From: Blastocrithidia nonstop
Lineage: Eukaryota; Euglenozoa; Kinetoplastea; Trypanosomatida; Trypanosomatidae
Direction of reading: 5' to 3'
NCBI GenBank assembly: GCA_028554745.1
Contig: JAQOTN010000047.1
Coordinates: forward strand, 1 to 64,000
Length of the DNA: 64,000 nt
In this document: positions 10,600 through 22,078 of the stretch, one piece after another
How the letters are laid out: every line of letters starts with the position of its first letter
How positions within the stretch are numbered: position 1 is the stretch's first letter
Program-made: the position numbers and the translations under genes
Notes under the pieces: generated by a model
Seen by the model: the letters and a program-made list of their open reading frames with translations, nothing else
The model's database searches: none
Told to the model about the DNA's origin: nothing

Positions 10600-11307
10600 A
10601 TGTAAAGTAAAATTAATGCTGTAAAATCTGTACATTCCCTCATGCACGGTGTATCGCCTACAAAAAAATTTGTTTATTGAGCTTTTAGACGACTTCGATA
10701 ACTGCCATCTAATTAATATAATTATTATCGTTCATTGTTACGTCAGTAAATACTATCCAAATAGTATGTAAATTAGCCATTTTAAGCGTTTTTCTTTATT
10801 GTATAAGGGTATCGTAAAGTCAAGTGGGTTTTGTAAAAGTTTAATATATCTTTCGACTAAACGTTAATACCATTCCCTTATAACAATTTCTGAGTTAATT
10901 CAACTTAAGAGGAACGCGCATGAGTATTTTATCGATCGTAAGCACTGAAATAATGACAAAGTTAACATCGCATATATAATACATCTATGAAATGGTAGTA
11001 GGAAAGTGTTTTGCAGAACAACCTTATAAATTAGTTCACAAATTATTACATCGATCGTACTTTTGGCATAGAACCATCAAGTAATATTGATCGTTATAGT
11101 AAGGATCTACCTTTGCCCTTTTAAGATGACGTTAAAGATGATGGTCTACATTTGTCAGATACAGATTAGATTATAGCTCAGATACATAATGCTAAAATTA
11201 ACAATCCTCTTCTTCTCTCTCGTCACCGTAGTAACAGTAATAATGATAAGGGCAAAGGTTGTTATGCCGCAGAAGATATGTTTTATTTTGAAGACGATGA
11301 TTAGTAA
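10600..11307 (+). CDS. LYR-like mitochondrial protein (tentative)
   Basis: Reads from ATG 10600 to TAA 11305-11307 as a 235-residue protein with TAA/TAG as Glu. Residues about 15-65 run FVYWAFRRLRELP, then NYYRSLLRQEI and VNEPFEAFFFIVEGY, which resembles the LYR fold (aromatic/Arg-rich first helix, Pro, then a Tyr-Arg helix). LYR proteins are small helical adaptors that bind acyl carrier protein and serve Fe-S cluster delivery or assembly of respiratory complexes or the mitoribosome. The C-terminal 170 residues are acidic and not recognised (ends YFEDDDE). Start choice: 10600 is the first ATG in frame; the frame upstream has none. The family call is by pattern only; that the frame is coding is more certain than the function. 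Confidence 0.5.
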
Positions 11308-11658
11308 TATCAGCTAAAGTGCTGTTAATTTTCATGAATACAATAATATTACTACAAAGTATAACTGATAATAATTATTTTGCATTGGAAAACTATGATT
11401 ACTATTAGATAATGTACGAATAATTCAATGCAGACATCATTTTAATGTATATTAAATTAACTTTTACTCTTATTTTTCAACATTAAAGTGATTTTTATCA
11501 AGTAACTTATTAAATATAAATTTTTAATATTTGTCAGGTAGGAGCATACAGTGACTTAATTGGTGAAAAAAGATTTTAAAATTTTTGTTAAAACTATATT
11601 CCGTCTAACTCAAAATCTTATTTAATAATAACGCGTTCTTATAAAGACTACATAGTCA
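11308..11658. other. Intergenic spacer
   Basis: AT-rich spacer between the LYR-like and calmodulin-like genes; nothing recognised. Confidence 0.6.
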
Positions 11659-12117
11659 ATGGCTGATTTATTATCATTACAACAGATAACATAGTACAAG
11701 GAAGCGTTTGCCTTTTTTGACAAAGACGGAGATGGGTATATTACTCTTGATGATTTACAAAATGTTTTTGCCTTTGTAGGTCAAAATGTGTCTCCACAAC
11801 GTTTGAAGTAAATGTTAAACTAAGGTGATCTTGATTCGAATGGAGTAATAGACTTTCCTGAATTTTTAACTTTGATTGCAGCCAGAATGAACGACCCATA
11901 ATAGAAATAATTAGAGCTGAAACGAGCATTTCAACTATACGATTTAGGTAACACAGGCTATATCACTGTATCAAATTTACGCTATGTTATGAATCGTTTA
12001 GGTTGTCCATTAACTTGCTAACAGGTGAGTGAAATGATGCGTGAGGGTGACACTGATAATGACGGTAGATTAGACTTTAGTGATTTTAAAACTTTAATGA
12101 TGCAACGGTGGTAGTAA
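11659..12117 (+). CDS. Calmodulin-like EF-hand protein
   Basis: A 152-residue protein of calmodulin length and layout. It starts MADLLSLQQITEYKEAF, where the E of the invariant 'EYKEAF' is a TAG codon, a good proof of Glu decoding. EF1 (DKDGDGYITLDD) and EF2 (DLDSNGVIDFPE, followed by FLTLIAARM) are canonical. EF3 (DLGNTGYITVSN) has lost the acidic residues at positions 3, 5 and 12 and probably does not bind calcium. EF4 (DTDNDGRLDFSD) is intact except Asp at position 12. The role would be cytosolic or flagellar calcium sensing. Since calmodulin itself is almost invariant, this divergent copy is more likely a calmodulin-like paralogue. A TAG codon precedes the final TAA directly. Confidence 0.88.
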
Positions 12118-13068
12118 GTAATTAACTTTAAAATAATAAAAAAAATTCAACAGTTAAACTTAACATATTTGACGATTAGATGAGTTTACCTTTTTCTTTC
12201 TTTCAACAGCAAAGTTTCCTATTTGCATTCGAATAATAGTATTAAATAGTTATGTTCACTACATTAATGATCATATGAATTATTTTTCCATTTTATATTT
12301 GTATTTTAATATCTAAAATCAAGCACTAATATAAAGTAACATTACACATTTAAGTAATAAAATTGAGGATATGTTTTTGCCATGCTTTACAAATACGAAT
12401 TTTTGTAATGTTTTGAATTTAATATTCTATTCACACTCAAGGAAAATTAATTCTTAAAAATGAAATGTATTTACTTTTAAAAAAAATCTAATTACAATTA
12501 GATGTCTATAATATGTCACACTTGAATGGTACACATTAACATTTGTGTAACAGAAAAAATAAGCAAATACTTATTTCTGTTGACTTTAGCTAATTCACTT
12601 GCTCATGCATATTTTCTATTTCATGTGAAATTTTCACACAGTTGTAATTTTTTTGTATATATACAATTTTTTTCTTTTTTTAAAACTTATCAAATGTACA
12701 TTTTTTTCTGTAATGCAAACATTTTATTTTAATTTTTTTTATCAATTAAAATACAACATGTTTTTGACATAAATTATCTTTTTTTATTCACGTATGTTGT
12801 AATTTACATAACATATTAACATAACAATATATTTTTACAATTACACGTTTGTACTTTTTAAAACTTTTTTTTTTCAATCTTAGATAACAACTGTAAACAA
12901 ACTCACATTTTTTTTTGACAGGCAAGAATAAAAAACTAGAAGCTGAAAAGTTTGTTATAAAAATAAACAACAATTTACTTGTACTGTATTGAACTGCTTG
13001 TTGGTGACTTAAATAACAAGCCTTTAGTAAACATAGAGAACATAATAAGATTTGTATTTTTTTAATAA
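12118..13068. other. AT-rich spacer
   Basis: Very T-rich. A 68-codon standard-code ORF at 12526 is a composition artefact (Phe/Tyr/Leu only). Nothing recognised. Confidence 0.6.
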
Positions 13069-14514
13069 ATGAAATATATTTATGATATTGTGTTACGTGC
13101 AGGATAAGAGTGTCGTATAGTGTGTAGCGCATAAATTGACATCATTCTCACATCAGGAACTCTATAAATATAAGGTGTATTATTAGAACCATCACATAAC
13201 TATTAGTTTTTTTTAGACAGCAAAAATAATTCTTTAGCACTGTATACATTATAAGGTGGAATAGGTAATGTAATGAGTGATTATAATTTCACTGTCCACA
13301 AGTATAGTACAAAAATTGTCAGAATAACTCGTTTGGTTCGTCGTTTGTCATCTATGCGTATACCTGCAATAGTTCTTGTAATAGGAAATAGGAAAACAGG
13401 TAAAAGTTATGTGTCGCGAACGCTTTATAATCTGTTGATGCGTTATAGAAAAGAAAAATTAGATGTAGAAATTTCTCAATCCTCATTCATTGATTTGTGT
13501 GTACACGAGAATCAGCTTTACGCTCCTGGGTGCATGTCAATGATTTACAATAATAACAAACCTTTGCTACGGTGCTTGACAAACTTACCTTAATTAATTT
13601 ATCTTGCATTTTTTGTAGGTTTTGCGTAAGCGCCGTCTACTAAAACGTTGCCGTTATATTACCACTTTGTTAGTCAAATTTGTTAAAGTGAGATACTTTT
13701 TATGAGCGAAAACAATACACTCAACAGTGATGCCATGTTTTCAATTTTAGACGCACCTACTCCAAGTCATTAAATCAATTCTGAAGCTTTTTATAAACGC
13801 CTAATTTAGATAGTTAAACCATCACACGTAGTTATTACTGGCAATCGTTAATAGATTGATAATAAGTGAGCGATATATTTGTAGTAAGATATAAAGCGGT
13901 CATAGCAAAGGATATAATTTCTTTTTGCCGATCTGACAGTGTAAAAGTTTAAAGTGTAAGCTTGTAAGTTAACGAATTAAACTTCACCTCAATAACACGA
14001 ATCAATGCTATCCCAAACAGCAGCAACAACAACAATAATAATGAAAAATACAAAAGATTTATTTCCGTGTAAATCAGAATCAAGTCTTGACGCTAGAAAA
14101 TTGAGCTAATATTTTACAGGTAAACTTTAGTATCCTCTGCTGTGCTCAAAAGTTGTGTCGTCAATCAAACCATTACAGTTTGTTACTTTCTCAAAAAATT
14201 AATTGACAAATGCATTTTCTACTGCAAACGATGTTATTTATCCACAACAAGTTACACCTGATGTCAATTGAAGTGGTCTAGTCTGTGCACTTTCTCACGC
14301 TGAAATTATTGAAGAAGTAGTCTTAGCTCCAATAGCTGGATTACTTTTAATAACGTAGGTGAACGTTGTTGATGATGAAATTATTTTTATTGTACCGTCC
14401 TCCGATAAACAATTGTTACGTCGCTTTATTATTATACCGTCAATGAGTAGCAAATAGACGTTTTATTTACCAGCTCTTGAATTTTCTAATGTGAAATAGT
14501 CTACATTTTAGTAA
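13069..14514 (+). CDS. CLP1: Clp1-family pre-mRNA 3'-end processing factor
   Basis: A 481-residue protein in one frame, with dozens of TAA/TAG codons. The N-terminal domain reads YDIVLRAGEECRIV, then LEIEGVLLEP and LALYTLEGG, the barrel of Clp1 (E-x-F/L-G..., Y-T-x-E-G). The P-loop GNRKTGKS (13384-13407, residue about 106) follows 'PAIVLVI'. Next come LDVEISQSSF and LYAPGCMS, matching the nucleotide-proximal strand and PG motif, and FFVGFAEAPSTKTLPLYYHFVSQI. The C-terminal domain has LVCALSHA, APIAGLLLITEVN and IIFIVPSS, the Clp1/Grc3 tail pattern. Clp1 acts in the nucleus in cleavage/polyadenylation (and as an RNA 5'-kinase in animals); in trypanosomatids polyadenylation is coupled to trans-splicing. 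Ends with TAG then TAA 14512-14514. Usual family length is 420-450. Confidence 0.85.
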
Positions 14515-15605
14515 AAATTAAACGTGCGGAATTATATATATACAAAATTTTCTAAAAAAATCATATATAAAAATTTAATAGAAAACAACTGATAATAATA
14601 AGTATTTAATTTATATTTTTTCTGAGTTGTTTGAAAAAGTTTCAGTTATCTACGCTCTTATTCACTTTTTTTTTGAAATTGAAAGTTATAACTTTACCAC
14701 TTTGTTCTCACTTCGATGCAAATAATGAAAAAGTGCATTCATGAAAGGGAAAGAACACATACCATCATTTGTTCTGGACAAATAATCCGGCTTTAGTATT
14801 TCACACATACTACAATGCAAAAGATCAACGTAGAAAACGTGTTCTTTTTTTTTCTTTCTGCAAGACATTGTCAGCTATAATGATTACGAGTGCAATACAC
14901 TCACAAATTTTTTAAACAGGAGGCTAGTAAGTGTATCAAGCAATAATATTTAGCATGTGCAAAAGTTTTTTGCCCTCTGTTAACGGATGTGTGTACGTGA
15001 TTGCCTTTTCTAACGCAAAGCAAACTATTATCACAAAATAAAGTTAAATTTACGTATTTAGCAAAACATACATGCCAATTATGTACGCTTTTACGTTTAA
15101 TTAAAACATTTACACTACTGCCTCAGCACAACAGATTTTATGAATAATAATTAATCTACAAAAAATAACAGTAAATTAGTGTAAAAAAAATGATAATCAA
15201 TTTTTCCTAAATATTAATATGTGATGACATGAAGTTTGATCTTTTTTGAATGTACAAGATTTATAATGCAGATTTAAATATCTTTCATTTGTATTTCAAC
15301 CTATATGTTTAATTTTATGTGTTATTACTGCAACGAAATAGCAAACACCACCCAACATATTGATGAAATATTTATGATAAGGCGATAAATTCAAAAATAA
15401 ATACTATCGATAAAAAAAAAATATATGTATGTTTTATTACAATCATTTTGTTAGTGATCAATTACCAGCATACTTACTTAACTTGAATGATTTGAGAATT
15501 CATAAACACAAAATAATATTTCTAACTAGAAGAACAGTTAAAATCTTTACCTCATTTTTTTAACTTTTACATCAATCATATTTGCGTTTTTCGATTTACT
15601 AACTC
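14515..15605 (+). other. Spacer with a strong splice-acceptor signal and an unresolved gene
   Basis: A tract TTCTTTTTTTTTCTTTC followed by TGCAAG (AG 14863-14864) is an excellent trans-splice acceptor, and the first ATG is 14880. From there frame 0 begins MITSAIHSQIFETGGEEVYQ, which resembles the start of PEX11/GIM5-type peroxisomal (glycosomal) membrane proteins. Frame 1 downstream reads VKFTYLAKHTCQLCTLLRL and DDMKFDLFWMYKIYNADL, also PEX11-like in feel. A frameshift or a wrong frame choice is possible: with no stop codons both frames stay open, and I cannot decide. I consider a gene here likely but its identity unproven. Confidence 0.3.
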
Positions 15606-17504
15606 ATGTTTCACAAATGTAATTATTTCTGCTAGAAGCCTTCAGCTGTTAGCTGAAGGACACGTGCCAGATTTGCATTATAAAGAAAAATACGTTAATT
15701 CATTCCTGATCCTCGTAACAACCCGTTAACGTAATTGCCAGTCAACTAAAAAAAGTATGGTAAAGTTTTTCAAAATAATCAAACTAATATTCGTATTGGT
15801 TTTCGTCCTGGACAGAGTATATAAGAATATATGTTGTAACGGGATCAAAAGTGGTTACGTGACAAGCGTGAATAGTTGCAGCCATTTATCGAAGCTAGCA
15901 ATATTTCGACGACAAAAGATGGCTTACCATTCGTAGGTGTAGGTGATCGATAGCGTTATTTAGATGTGTAGCATGCAAATGCGCATATTAAATAACCTAA
16001 ATTAGACGATTACAAAGTTGATGATGAAATATTGCTTATGAGACGTCAATTACAGCTAGAGAATGAAGCAAATTATCGAAAATTTATTTCTGAAATGAAA
16101 CGGAATGACATTAGTAGCAAAGAGTTAGAAAAGAAACGAAGACCTCATCCAAGTGATCCTAGTTATGATCCATTTAAAATTACACCAGGGTATCGTCCAC
16201 AAGATAGCACAGCACTCGCACAATGGCTAAAACGACAACGTAATTCTGGTAGAGCAGCTACTGGAGTATCATTACAAACAAAATAAGGGCAATAACGTTT
16301 TTACAATGAGTAGAAGATGACAACTCAATATTTTGCTAATCCTTTTGCAAATCGTATTGAACAACCTGCCGGTTTCTCTCAAACGTAAATTACGGCATGT
16401 TCACCTGACAGTATTTTTATCAATGGTAAAGAAGTTATTGGATCATGTATAGTAACGTAAAAGAATTATTATCACTGAAATGTAAGTAGTTTTTAATAAG
16501 TAAATGAACGGACATTAGCCTTACTTTTACATTTATATCCAGTTCCTGATGTTGTGTTTATCGGAACAGGTCGTAATTTACATCAAATTGATGAAGATCT
16601 TCGACTGGCTTTCTTGAAACGTGGTACAGCAGTTCACTGCTTAACTACTTTAAGAGCTTTAGGTTATTTTACCTTGCAGACATCACTTTCTCGACGAACG
16701 GCAATGGCTATTATAAATGCTATACCTACAAATGGCTACGGTGTAGAGTGTTTTGGTGATTTTGTGTAAAATGATATTTACTGTGCGTCGGACAGCGATC
16801 TTGGAGTAATGCCATCTGGTAGTTTTACTGCATAATATTTACTAAAGCCAAATAAAACTGCTTAAAAGTATCGTCATCTACAAGGTACAGGAATAGGCCC
16901 ACAATATCACAAGACAATGGATGGACGACTTGTTAGACCTGGCACAAGTGGAACCAAACTTCGTCCTTTAATTTAGCCCGGTTAGAGTGTTGATTGAGAA
17001 AAATTGCCCTCGTATTACCACTGGTATCCAAAAGAAAATATGATGGATTACATCGAAAATAACACCTGGCGCGAAATACGTGGACGACCTACTGGTGATC
17101 GTGCGTAACGACGCGCACTAGCAACGTTGAACAATGAAAAATTTTTGTAATAATTGTTAGACACACCTAAACCTGATTTGATGCCATGAGACTCTGCCAC
17201 TATTCCTATCACGAAATTTCCTCACGAGCGAAATGAAGATGAGATAATTGTTGACGATCCTAAAACGGGCCGTATAATTGGAATGGATCGTGCAACGTAT
17301 AATAAATGGTTGGTTATGATGAAGTAGCGACAAAGCAATCAACGTGAAAGTGATCCAGTATAGTACGATCAAGAAAGATATGTTACTAATAAAGACGGAG
17401 TTGTCTTTGACTTGTCGAAGATCAAGTATAGACCGATATTTGAAGGTAGGTGGAACGTACGTCGTCCGCAAAGTACAGGAAGAGATAATCCTACAATGAT
17501 TTAA
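15606..17504 (+). CDS. Large protein with a Mth938/NDUFAF3-like domain, probably mitochondrial
   Basis: A 632-residue protein from ATG 15606 to TAA 17502-17504. The N-terminus is basic with few acidic residues (MFHKCNYF...WRTRARFA), like a mitochondrial presequence. Residues about 264-387 contain IFINGKEVIG, W(TGA)NVSSF, LLLHLYPVPDVVFIGTGRN and FLKRGTAVHCLTTLRALG. This is the Mth938/AAMDC/NDUFAF3 fold: the 'P..VFIGTG' strand-turn and the 'G....M.T..A' segment are hallmarks. The family includes the complex I assembly factor NDUFAF3. The flanking 260 and 245 residues are rich in Arg, Lys, Pro and Tyr (HPSDPSYDPFKITPGYRP, ENNTWREIRGRPTGDR), a style typical of extended mitoribosomal proteins. I infer a mitochondrial ribosome or complex assembly role. 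One gene rather than two, because there is no spacer or acceptor near 16284-16324. Confidence 0.7.
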
Positions 17505-18211
17505 AAAAAAAATAATCAAATATGTTGTTTCCATATTGATTAAAAGTTCACATTATATTTTTTTTCTTTTGTTAATATTGATTAGCAAAAAAAAGTTTTT
17601 TTAAAAAAATTTTCAATTAGTATAAATCATATACTTTTTGCCTTTTTAAAAAAAATATATCGTCATAACATTTGCAAGAGTAATAAAACGTTAATAAAAA
17701 TATAAATGTCAAATAATGCTTATACTGTTTGACTTTTTCTTTTTAATTTAGTATTCTTCCCACTTTCTTTACTTGATTGTAAGCATATCGAAATTATTCG
17801 TTAATCGAATAAAAAAACTGATTTAACATTTTTTACGTTTTTGGTTGGACTATTCAAAACAAATGTTATTTAAGCATTAGTCGGTCACACTTACGTACAT
17901 ACACATGTAGGCTCAAATAATAGACAAATAAATTGTACTTGTTTGGCATAAAAAAAATAAATAAATATTTATAGTAGATAAAAAAAAAATGTCAATGATT
18001 ACTTTTGTACCGACGAAAACAGATTGAAAATATTTTATTAATTTTTCTTTTTTTTCCTCTTTTTTTACCCTCCTGTTTTCTTATAAAAAAACTTTATATT
18101 TATCTCCTTTTATTTTTATTTCTGTTTCGTTTACTTTTTCTCTTAACAATATTATTAAATTTAATCATTTATGAATTGACGTAGTAAAGTGTAAAAATAC
18201 TTTAAATAAAA

Positions 18212-18253
<42 letters not shown>

Positions 18254-18375
18254 AAATAAATAAATAAATAAATACTTCAAGTTAAGTGCTAATATTTAAG
18301 ATATTATAATATTCTGTTATTGTTTTTAACACACATAATATTCTTATATAAATTTATGATATTTATCAAACGAAG
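17505..18375. other. AT-rich spacer with (TA)n
   Basis: Poly-A/T tracts and a (TA)n run at about 18213-18249 followed by (AAAT)n. No gene recognised. Confidence 0.6.
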
Positions 18376-18921
18376 ATGTAATATTAGTAGATAGTAGATA
18401 GTAAGTTGTTTTTTCTTACAATTGTATCAGCAAGTGATAACTTATTTAAAATTTAATAGTTCGACGATCTAGCAGCTAACGCATCAATACAAAGCTCCAA
18501 AAAAATTTTACAAAAGTAGTTCAAATAGTTTAGAAAAAAAGTAAGAGCTTAATTTCTAAGTATTTAGTAACTATGTTTCCTTCAATAAAAGGGTAATAAG
18601 TACAACATTTAGATAAAATTTATAGACTAGACAACATGATAACAGGCACAAAAATTAATGTAAAAAAACGCTAATACATGCATTATATATACTTACTTAA
18701 CTTAAGTTCTAGGTAAAAAATTACGTCACGGAAGTAGATATGGAGCATTGTTTGCAGGCTACAGTTCACTTGACTAACACAGCTAAGCATTATACTATCT
18801 TGGACCAATTAGTGAACTAGAAGTGACACAGATAATTCGAGTTTCACGAACTGTTAGAAAAACAGCATTCGTGTGTCATGTTGATAGAAATAAGCTAGTT
18901 TTCATAGAAAGAGTAAGTTAA
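18376..18921 (+). CDS. tRNA-splicing endonuclease catalytic subunit
   Basis: No standard-code ORF is present here, but read with code 31 the frame from ATG 18376 gives 181 residues ending at TAA 18919-18921. The C-terminal half is the tRNA-intron endonuclease fold: YTYLTEVLGKKLRHGSRYG, ALFAGYSSLDEHSE, then IIRVSRTVRKTAFVCHVD. The catalytic triad is visible as Tyr in 'SRYG', His in 'DEHSE' and Lys in 'TVRK', in the order and spacing seen in archaeal EndA and eukaryotic TSEN2/TSEN34. The N-terminal part is short and helical (ILQKEFKEFRKKV, LSIEELCFL). The enzyme removes the intron from precursor tRNA; trypanosomatids have an intron in tRNA-Tyr. TSEN2 and TSEN34 are not distinguishable by eye. 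Confidence 0.8.
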
Positions 18922-19748
18922 CAACAACAAAAAAACGAACGGTAAACCAATGCAATGAAAGAAATTGAGAAAAATATTTCTCTGATACTGTATTGAGAAT
19001 ACAGTAATAAAAAAAATTAATTACTTCCTCTTTCTTACATATAAATACACAACTTCAATAAGCTAAAAATGTATGTTCATTTCACAACATACTTCTGAAA
19101 ATTTTACGCTTAGCTCATTTAATAACGTATTTACTATAATTTTTTTTTATACAGTTTGTGAAGATTTGTCAAATTCCTTAGACACTAAAAAAGAGTATTT
19201 TTGTTAAGTGCAGCATTTGTAATGTATCTGACATACATATATCTTTAACCAAATTAATGCTCGTCTGATGAAGTACATAAACACAATTTTTTACTTGTCA
19301 GCTTCACATAACTTCAAGCTAATAAGGTCTGAACGAAAAATCTAACATGTACGTTTCACATTTCTTTTTTGTTGATCTCATTGTACGTTAGTGTACATGT
19401 GTGCATTACTAAATTGCGTGGCGGATAGTTTACACTCATAAATGCAAGCAGATTCAAAAAATTGTAATCTCATCGTTATATTTTTTTTTTGTTAACATAT
19501 TTTATATGCGCTTAAATCATGACAATAAATGCTTTACTTACATTACTTTACTTTCTGGTTTGTCATATATAATTTCGTTGTTATCTTTATTTTTTGTTAC
19601 AATTATACTTTTTTTTGTTTATTGACTATATATTTTCTGTAATATTTGCATGTATGCCATTTCTACGCATTCATTATAGTGTTTGAGTAGTCGACTGTTC
19701 AAAGTAAATTATTGACAAACAATACAGAAAATAAAAAGGAAAAGTACA
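18922..19748. other. Intergenic spacer upstream of eL34
   Basis: AT-rich; a pyrimidine-rich stretch ending CATTCATTATAG (about 19669-19680) is a plausible trans-splice acceptor for eL34. Nothing else seen. Confidence 0.55.
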
Positions 19749-20252
19749 ATGTCGTGTCCACGTGTCTCGTACCGTCGCCGCATGCATTATGCCACCCGTG
19801 GCAACCGCATGAAGTTAGTGCGAACACCAGGTAATAAACTGGTCATGCAAAAGCGTTGCAAGACCTCACAAGGAATTCACACCCCATGGGTTCTAGGTCA
19901 CAAGCGCATTGGTGGCACCAAAGCATTCCACCACTCTGATGCACGACTAGAATCACGTCACCGCAAGACCGTCTCCCGTGCCTACGGAGGAGTGCTGAGC
20001 CACGACCAAGTGCGTGATCGCATTGTACGAGCCTTTTTGATTGAAGAGCAACGTATTGTCAAGCAGGCCCTGGCGGCACATGCGAAATATCAACGTAACA
20101 AGAAACGTGCAGTAAACAAGAAGAAGAAGAAGACAGAAGCTGCTAAAGCATTGACGAAGAAGTTAGCTGGTCGAACAATCACAAAGAAACCTGTGACGAA
20201 GAAGACACCTGCAGCACGTGTACCAGTAGGTGCAAAACTCTTGAAGAAGTAA
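19749..20252 (+). CDS. RPL34: 60S ribosomal protein eL34
   Basis: A 167-residue protein matching cytosolic eL34: RVSYRRRMHYATRGNRMKLV at the N-terminus, then KRCKTSQGIHTPWVLGHKRI, SRAYGGVLSH and VRDRIVRAFLIEEQRIVKQ. It has a Lys/Ala/Thr-rich C-terminal tail, longer than in animals but usual for trypanosomatids. It is part of the large ribosomal subunit. No TAA, TAG or TGA occurs in frame, and codon use is visibly richer in G/C than in neighbouring genes (CGC, ACC, CTG), as expected for a highly expressed gene. It stands with eS27, uL1 and NAC beta in a 4-kb cluster of translation genes. Confidence 0.96.
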   Translation: MSCPRVSYRRRMHYATRGNRMKLVRTPGNKLVMQKRCKTSQGIHTPWVLGHKRIGGTKAFHHSDARLESRHRKTVSRAYGGVLSHDQVRDRIVRAFLIEEQRIVKQALAAHAKYQRNKKRAVNKKKKKTEAAKALTKKLAGRTITKKPVTKKTPAARVPVGAKLLKK

Positions 20253-21056
20253 AAACGGTAAGCTGTCGTTTTACAATGGCAAAAACAAAAAAGACTCAGC
20301 TAAATTTCTTTGTTTACAAATTTATTTACTGTAGATATGCACGTTGATTGCACGTTTACATAAAAGCGTTAGCAAATGAAAAGAGTATACGTTGTACTTC
20401 TACTACAATCACAGCAATCTTTCTCAGTTACTTTTCGTTTTGTAAATGTTTGTTATTTTGTTTTTGACAATGATTTTCATTTGATCTTTATCCATATGCT
20501 TGCTATGTGTGGGTGTTGTATTGCACAACTTATTTTACCTTTTTTTTACGTGTGATGTTGTTTAATTTTCTTTATTCATGCAAGTTCGTGTACAAGACAT
20601 GTAATAAGGAAATCAACTCGCACAAAAACAAAGGAGTGATGTGCAGCAAAACACACATACATACAATTCATGGATAAATATACATACATACATATGTTTT
20701 CACAAGAGCAAAAGAATAAGATGATATGGTAATGAGTACGTTTACACTATTTTATGCAAATAGTGTATTGACGCTGTTACTATTGCTTTTGCATAGTATG
20801 CCACATGTTATTTTCAGTATTATTTTTAATGCTTTTTAATCAAATTATTACTTTATTTTTATTTCCCCATTTACAAATGATTGTTATTTTTTGTCTCCGT
20901 AAAACAAATTTTTATAGTGAGTTTTTAGTCGTCATAGACTCTGCGAATTTTATCCCATACATAGAACGTAGTGCTGATAAGTACTATTAGTATTACTACC
21001 ATTTCATCTTTGCAGTTCAAGAAATAAAAGCAACAGCTAATTACATAATAGCAATA
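20253..21056 (+). other. Spacer with trans-splice acceptor for eS27
   Basis: AT-rich spacer. TTTCATCTTTGCAG at 21002-21015 is a pyrimidine tract plus AG and would leave a 41-base 5' UTR before the eS27 start at 21057. Confidence 0.6.
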
Positions 21057-21317
21057 ATGGGTTTCTTCGACTCCGATCTGAGCTATCCCACAGTGCGTGC
21101 AGAGCGCATGAAGCACAAACGACGTCGTCTAGTACAAGGTCCTAATTCGTATTTCCTCGATGTCAAATGCCCTGGGTGTAATGCCACAACCATAGTATAT
21201 AGCCACGCCACCAGTTAGGTGCGCTGTGATGGGTGTTCGACGGTGCTGTGCAAGCCGACAGGAGGTAAACCACGATTCACCATTGGCTGTGGATTTCGCC
21301 GCAAACCAGATCATTAA
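21057..21317 (+). CDS. RPS27: 40S ribosomal protein eS27, with one in-frame TAG
   Basis: An 86-residue protein: [40 protein letters not shown], a CPGC...CDGC zinc finger (Cys-x2-Cys and Cys-x2-Cys), then [11 protein letters not shown] and GCGFRRKP. It is truncated by a standard-code reading because codon 54 is TAG (21216-21218), directly before the second Cys pair; under code 31 it is Glu. Length and motifs otherwise fit eS27 fully. It is a small-subunit protein. The single reassigned codon in an otherwise stop-free ribosomal gene is noteworthy. Confidence 0.93.
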
Positions 21318-22078
21318 GCAACCCATGTATACTCGTAAAAAAAGCTGTGTGCATATGTCAATGTAATCACATAAAATGATTGACTGCAGCATGAATTGTT
21401 AATGTTAGTTTGTATTTGTTACGCTACTCGACAATTCATAATAAGTCAATCATTTTTCTTTTGTGTGTTGCTAAGGCATTATGTGACAGCATGCTGCAAT
21501 TACTAAAAAAAACCACTCATTCATCTCACGCAGTAAATACATTTTTATTTTATTTTGTTGTCATTTCAGTTATTGTAAGTTTTTTCTTTCTTCTTGTTCA
21601 TTTTATTTTGAGCCTACTAGCAATTGTTTGCAAACAGCTTTGCTATTTGCATACATTTGTAATAGGTGTACACTTAATTTTATGGCAAATATTTAAAATT
21701 GATGTTATAATCAAACAAATAAGTACACTGGTAAGGCTGATTATATGAATGCGTGATTAACATACACATTATGCACACTTCTTTGTGATAATGTTGAAGC
21801 ATGCATACAGTTACAAATTTTTGTATCTTGTGCAATGTTATATTTCTTCTACTCCTCATATTATTTATATCTTCTTATTACCTTCTCATAAAAATTTTAT
21901 TAACTGTTTATTTAATATATTTTCTCTTTGATATTTTTGTATATTTACTCACACATATACGTATTTTGTTTGTACAACAATACATCTGTATTGATACGTC
22001 AAACAATCAAACTTACAAATCGCTTTTTTTGTTATCTCCATACATATATTCAATAGTAGTAATAGTGAGACATTAGCA
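21318..22078. other. Pyrimidine-rich spacer
   Basis: T-rich. Two standard-code ORFs (21410 and 21801) are nearly all Leu/Ile/Phe/Val and reflect composition. AG sites near 22050-22065 after a T/C tract may serve uL1. Confidence 0.6.

Noticed and set aside
12526-13132. ORFs on both strands upstream of and inside the CLP1 start
   Set aside because: The + ORF is T-rich noise; the - ORF overlaps the real CLP1 N-terminus and is its shadow.
18700-18921. First taken as a retroelement integrase tail (LGP...HVDR)
   Set aside because: Extending the frame upstream gave the complete tRNA-intron endonuclease core with its Tyr-His-Lys triad.
21410-22076. Two hydrophobic standard-code ORFs (21410-21748, 21801-22076)
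   Set aside because: They lie in the pyrimidine-rich leader of uL1 and are almost only Leu, Phe, Ile and Val, the expected translation of T-rich DNA.
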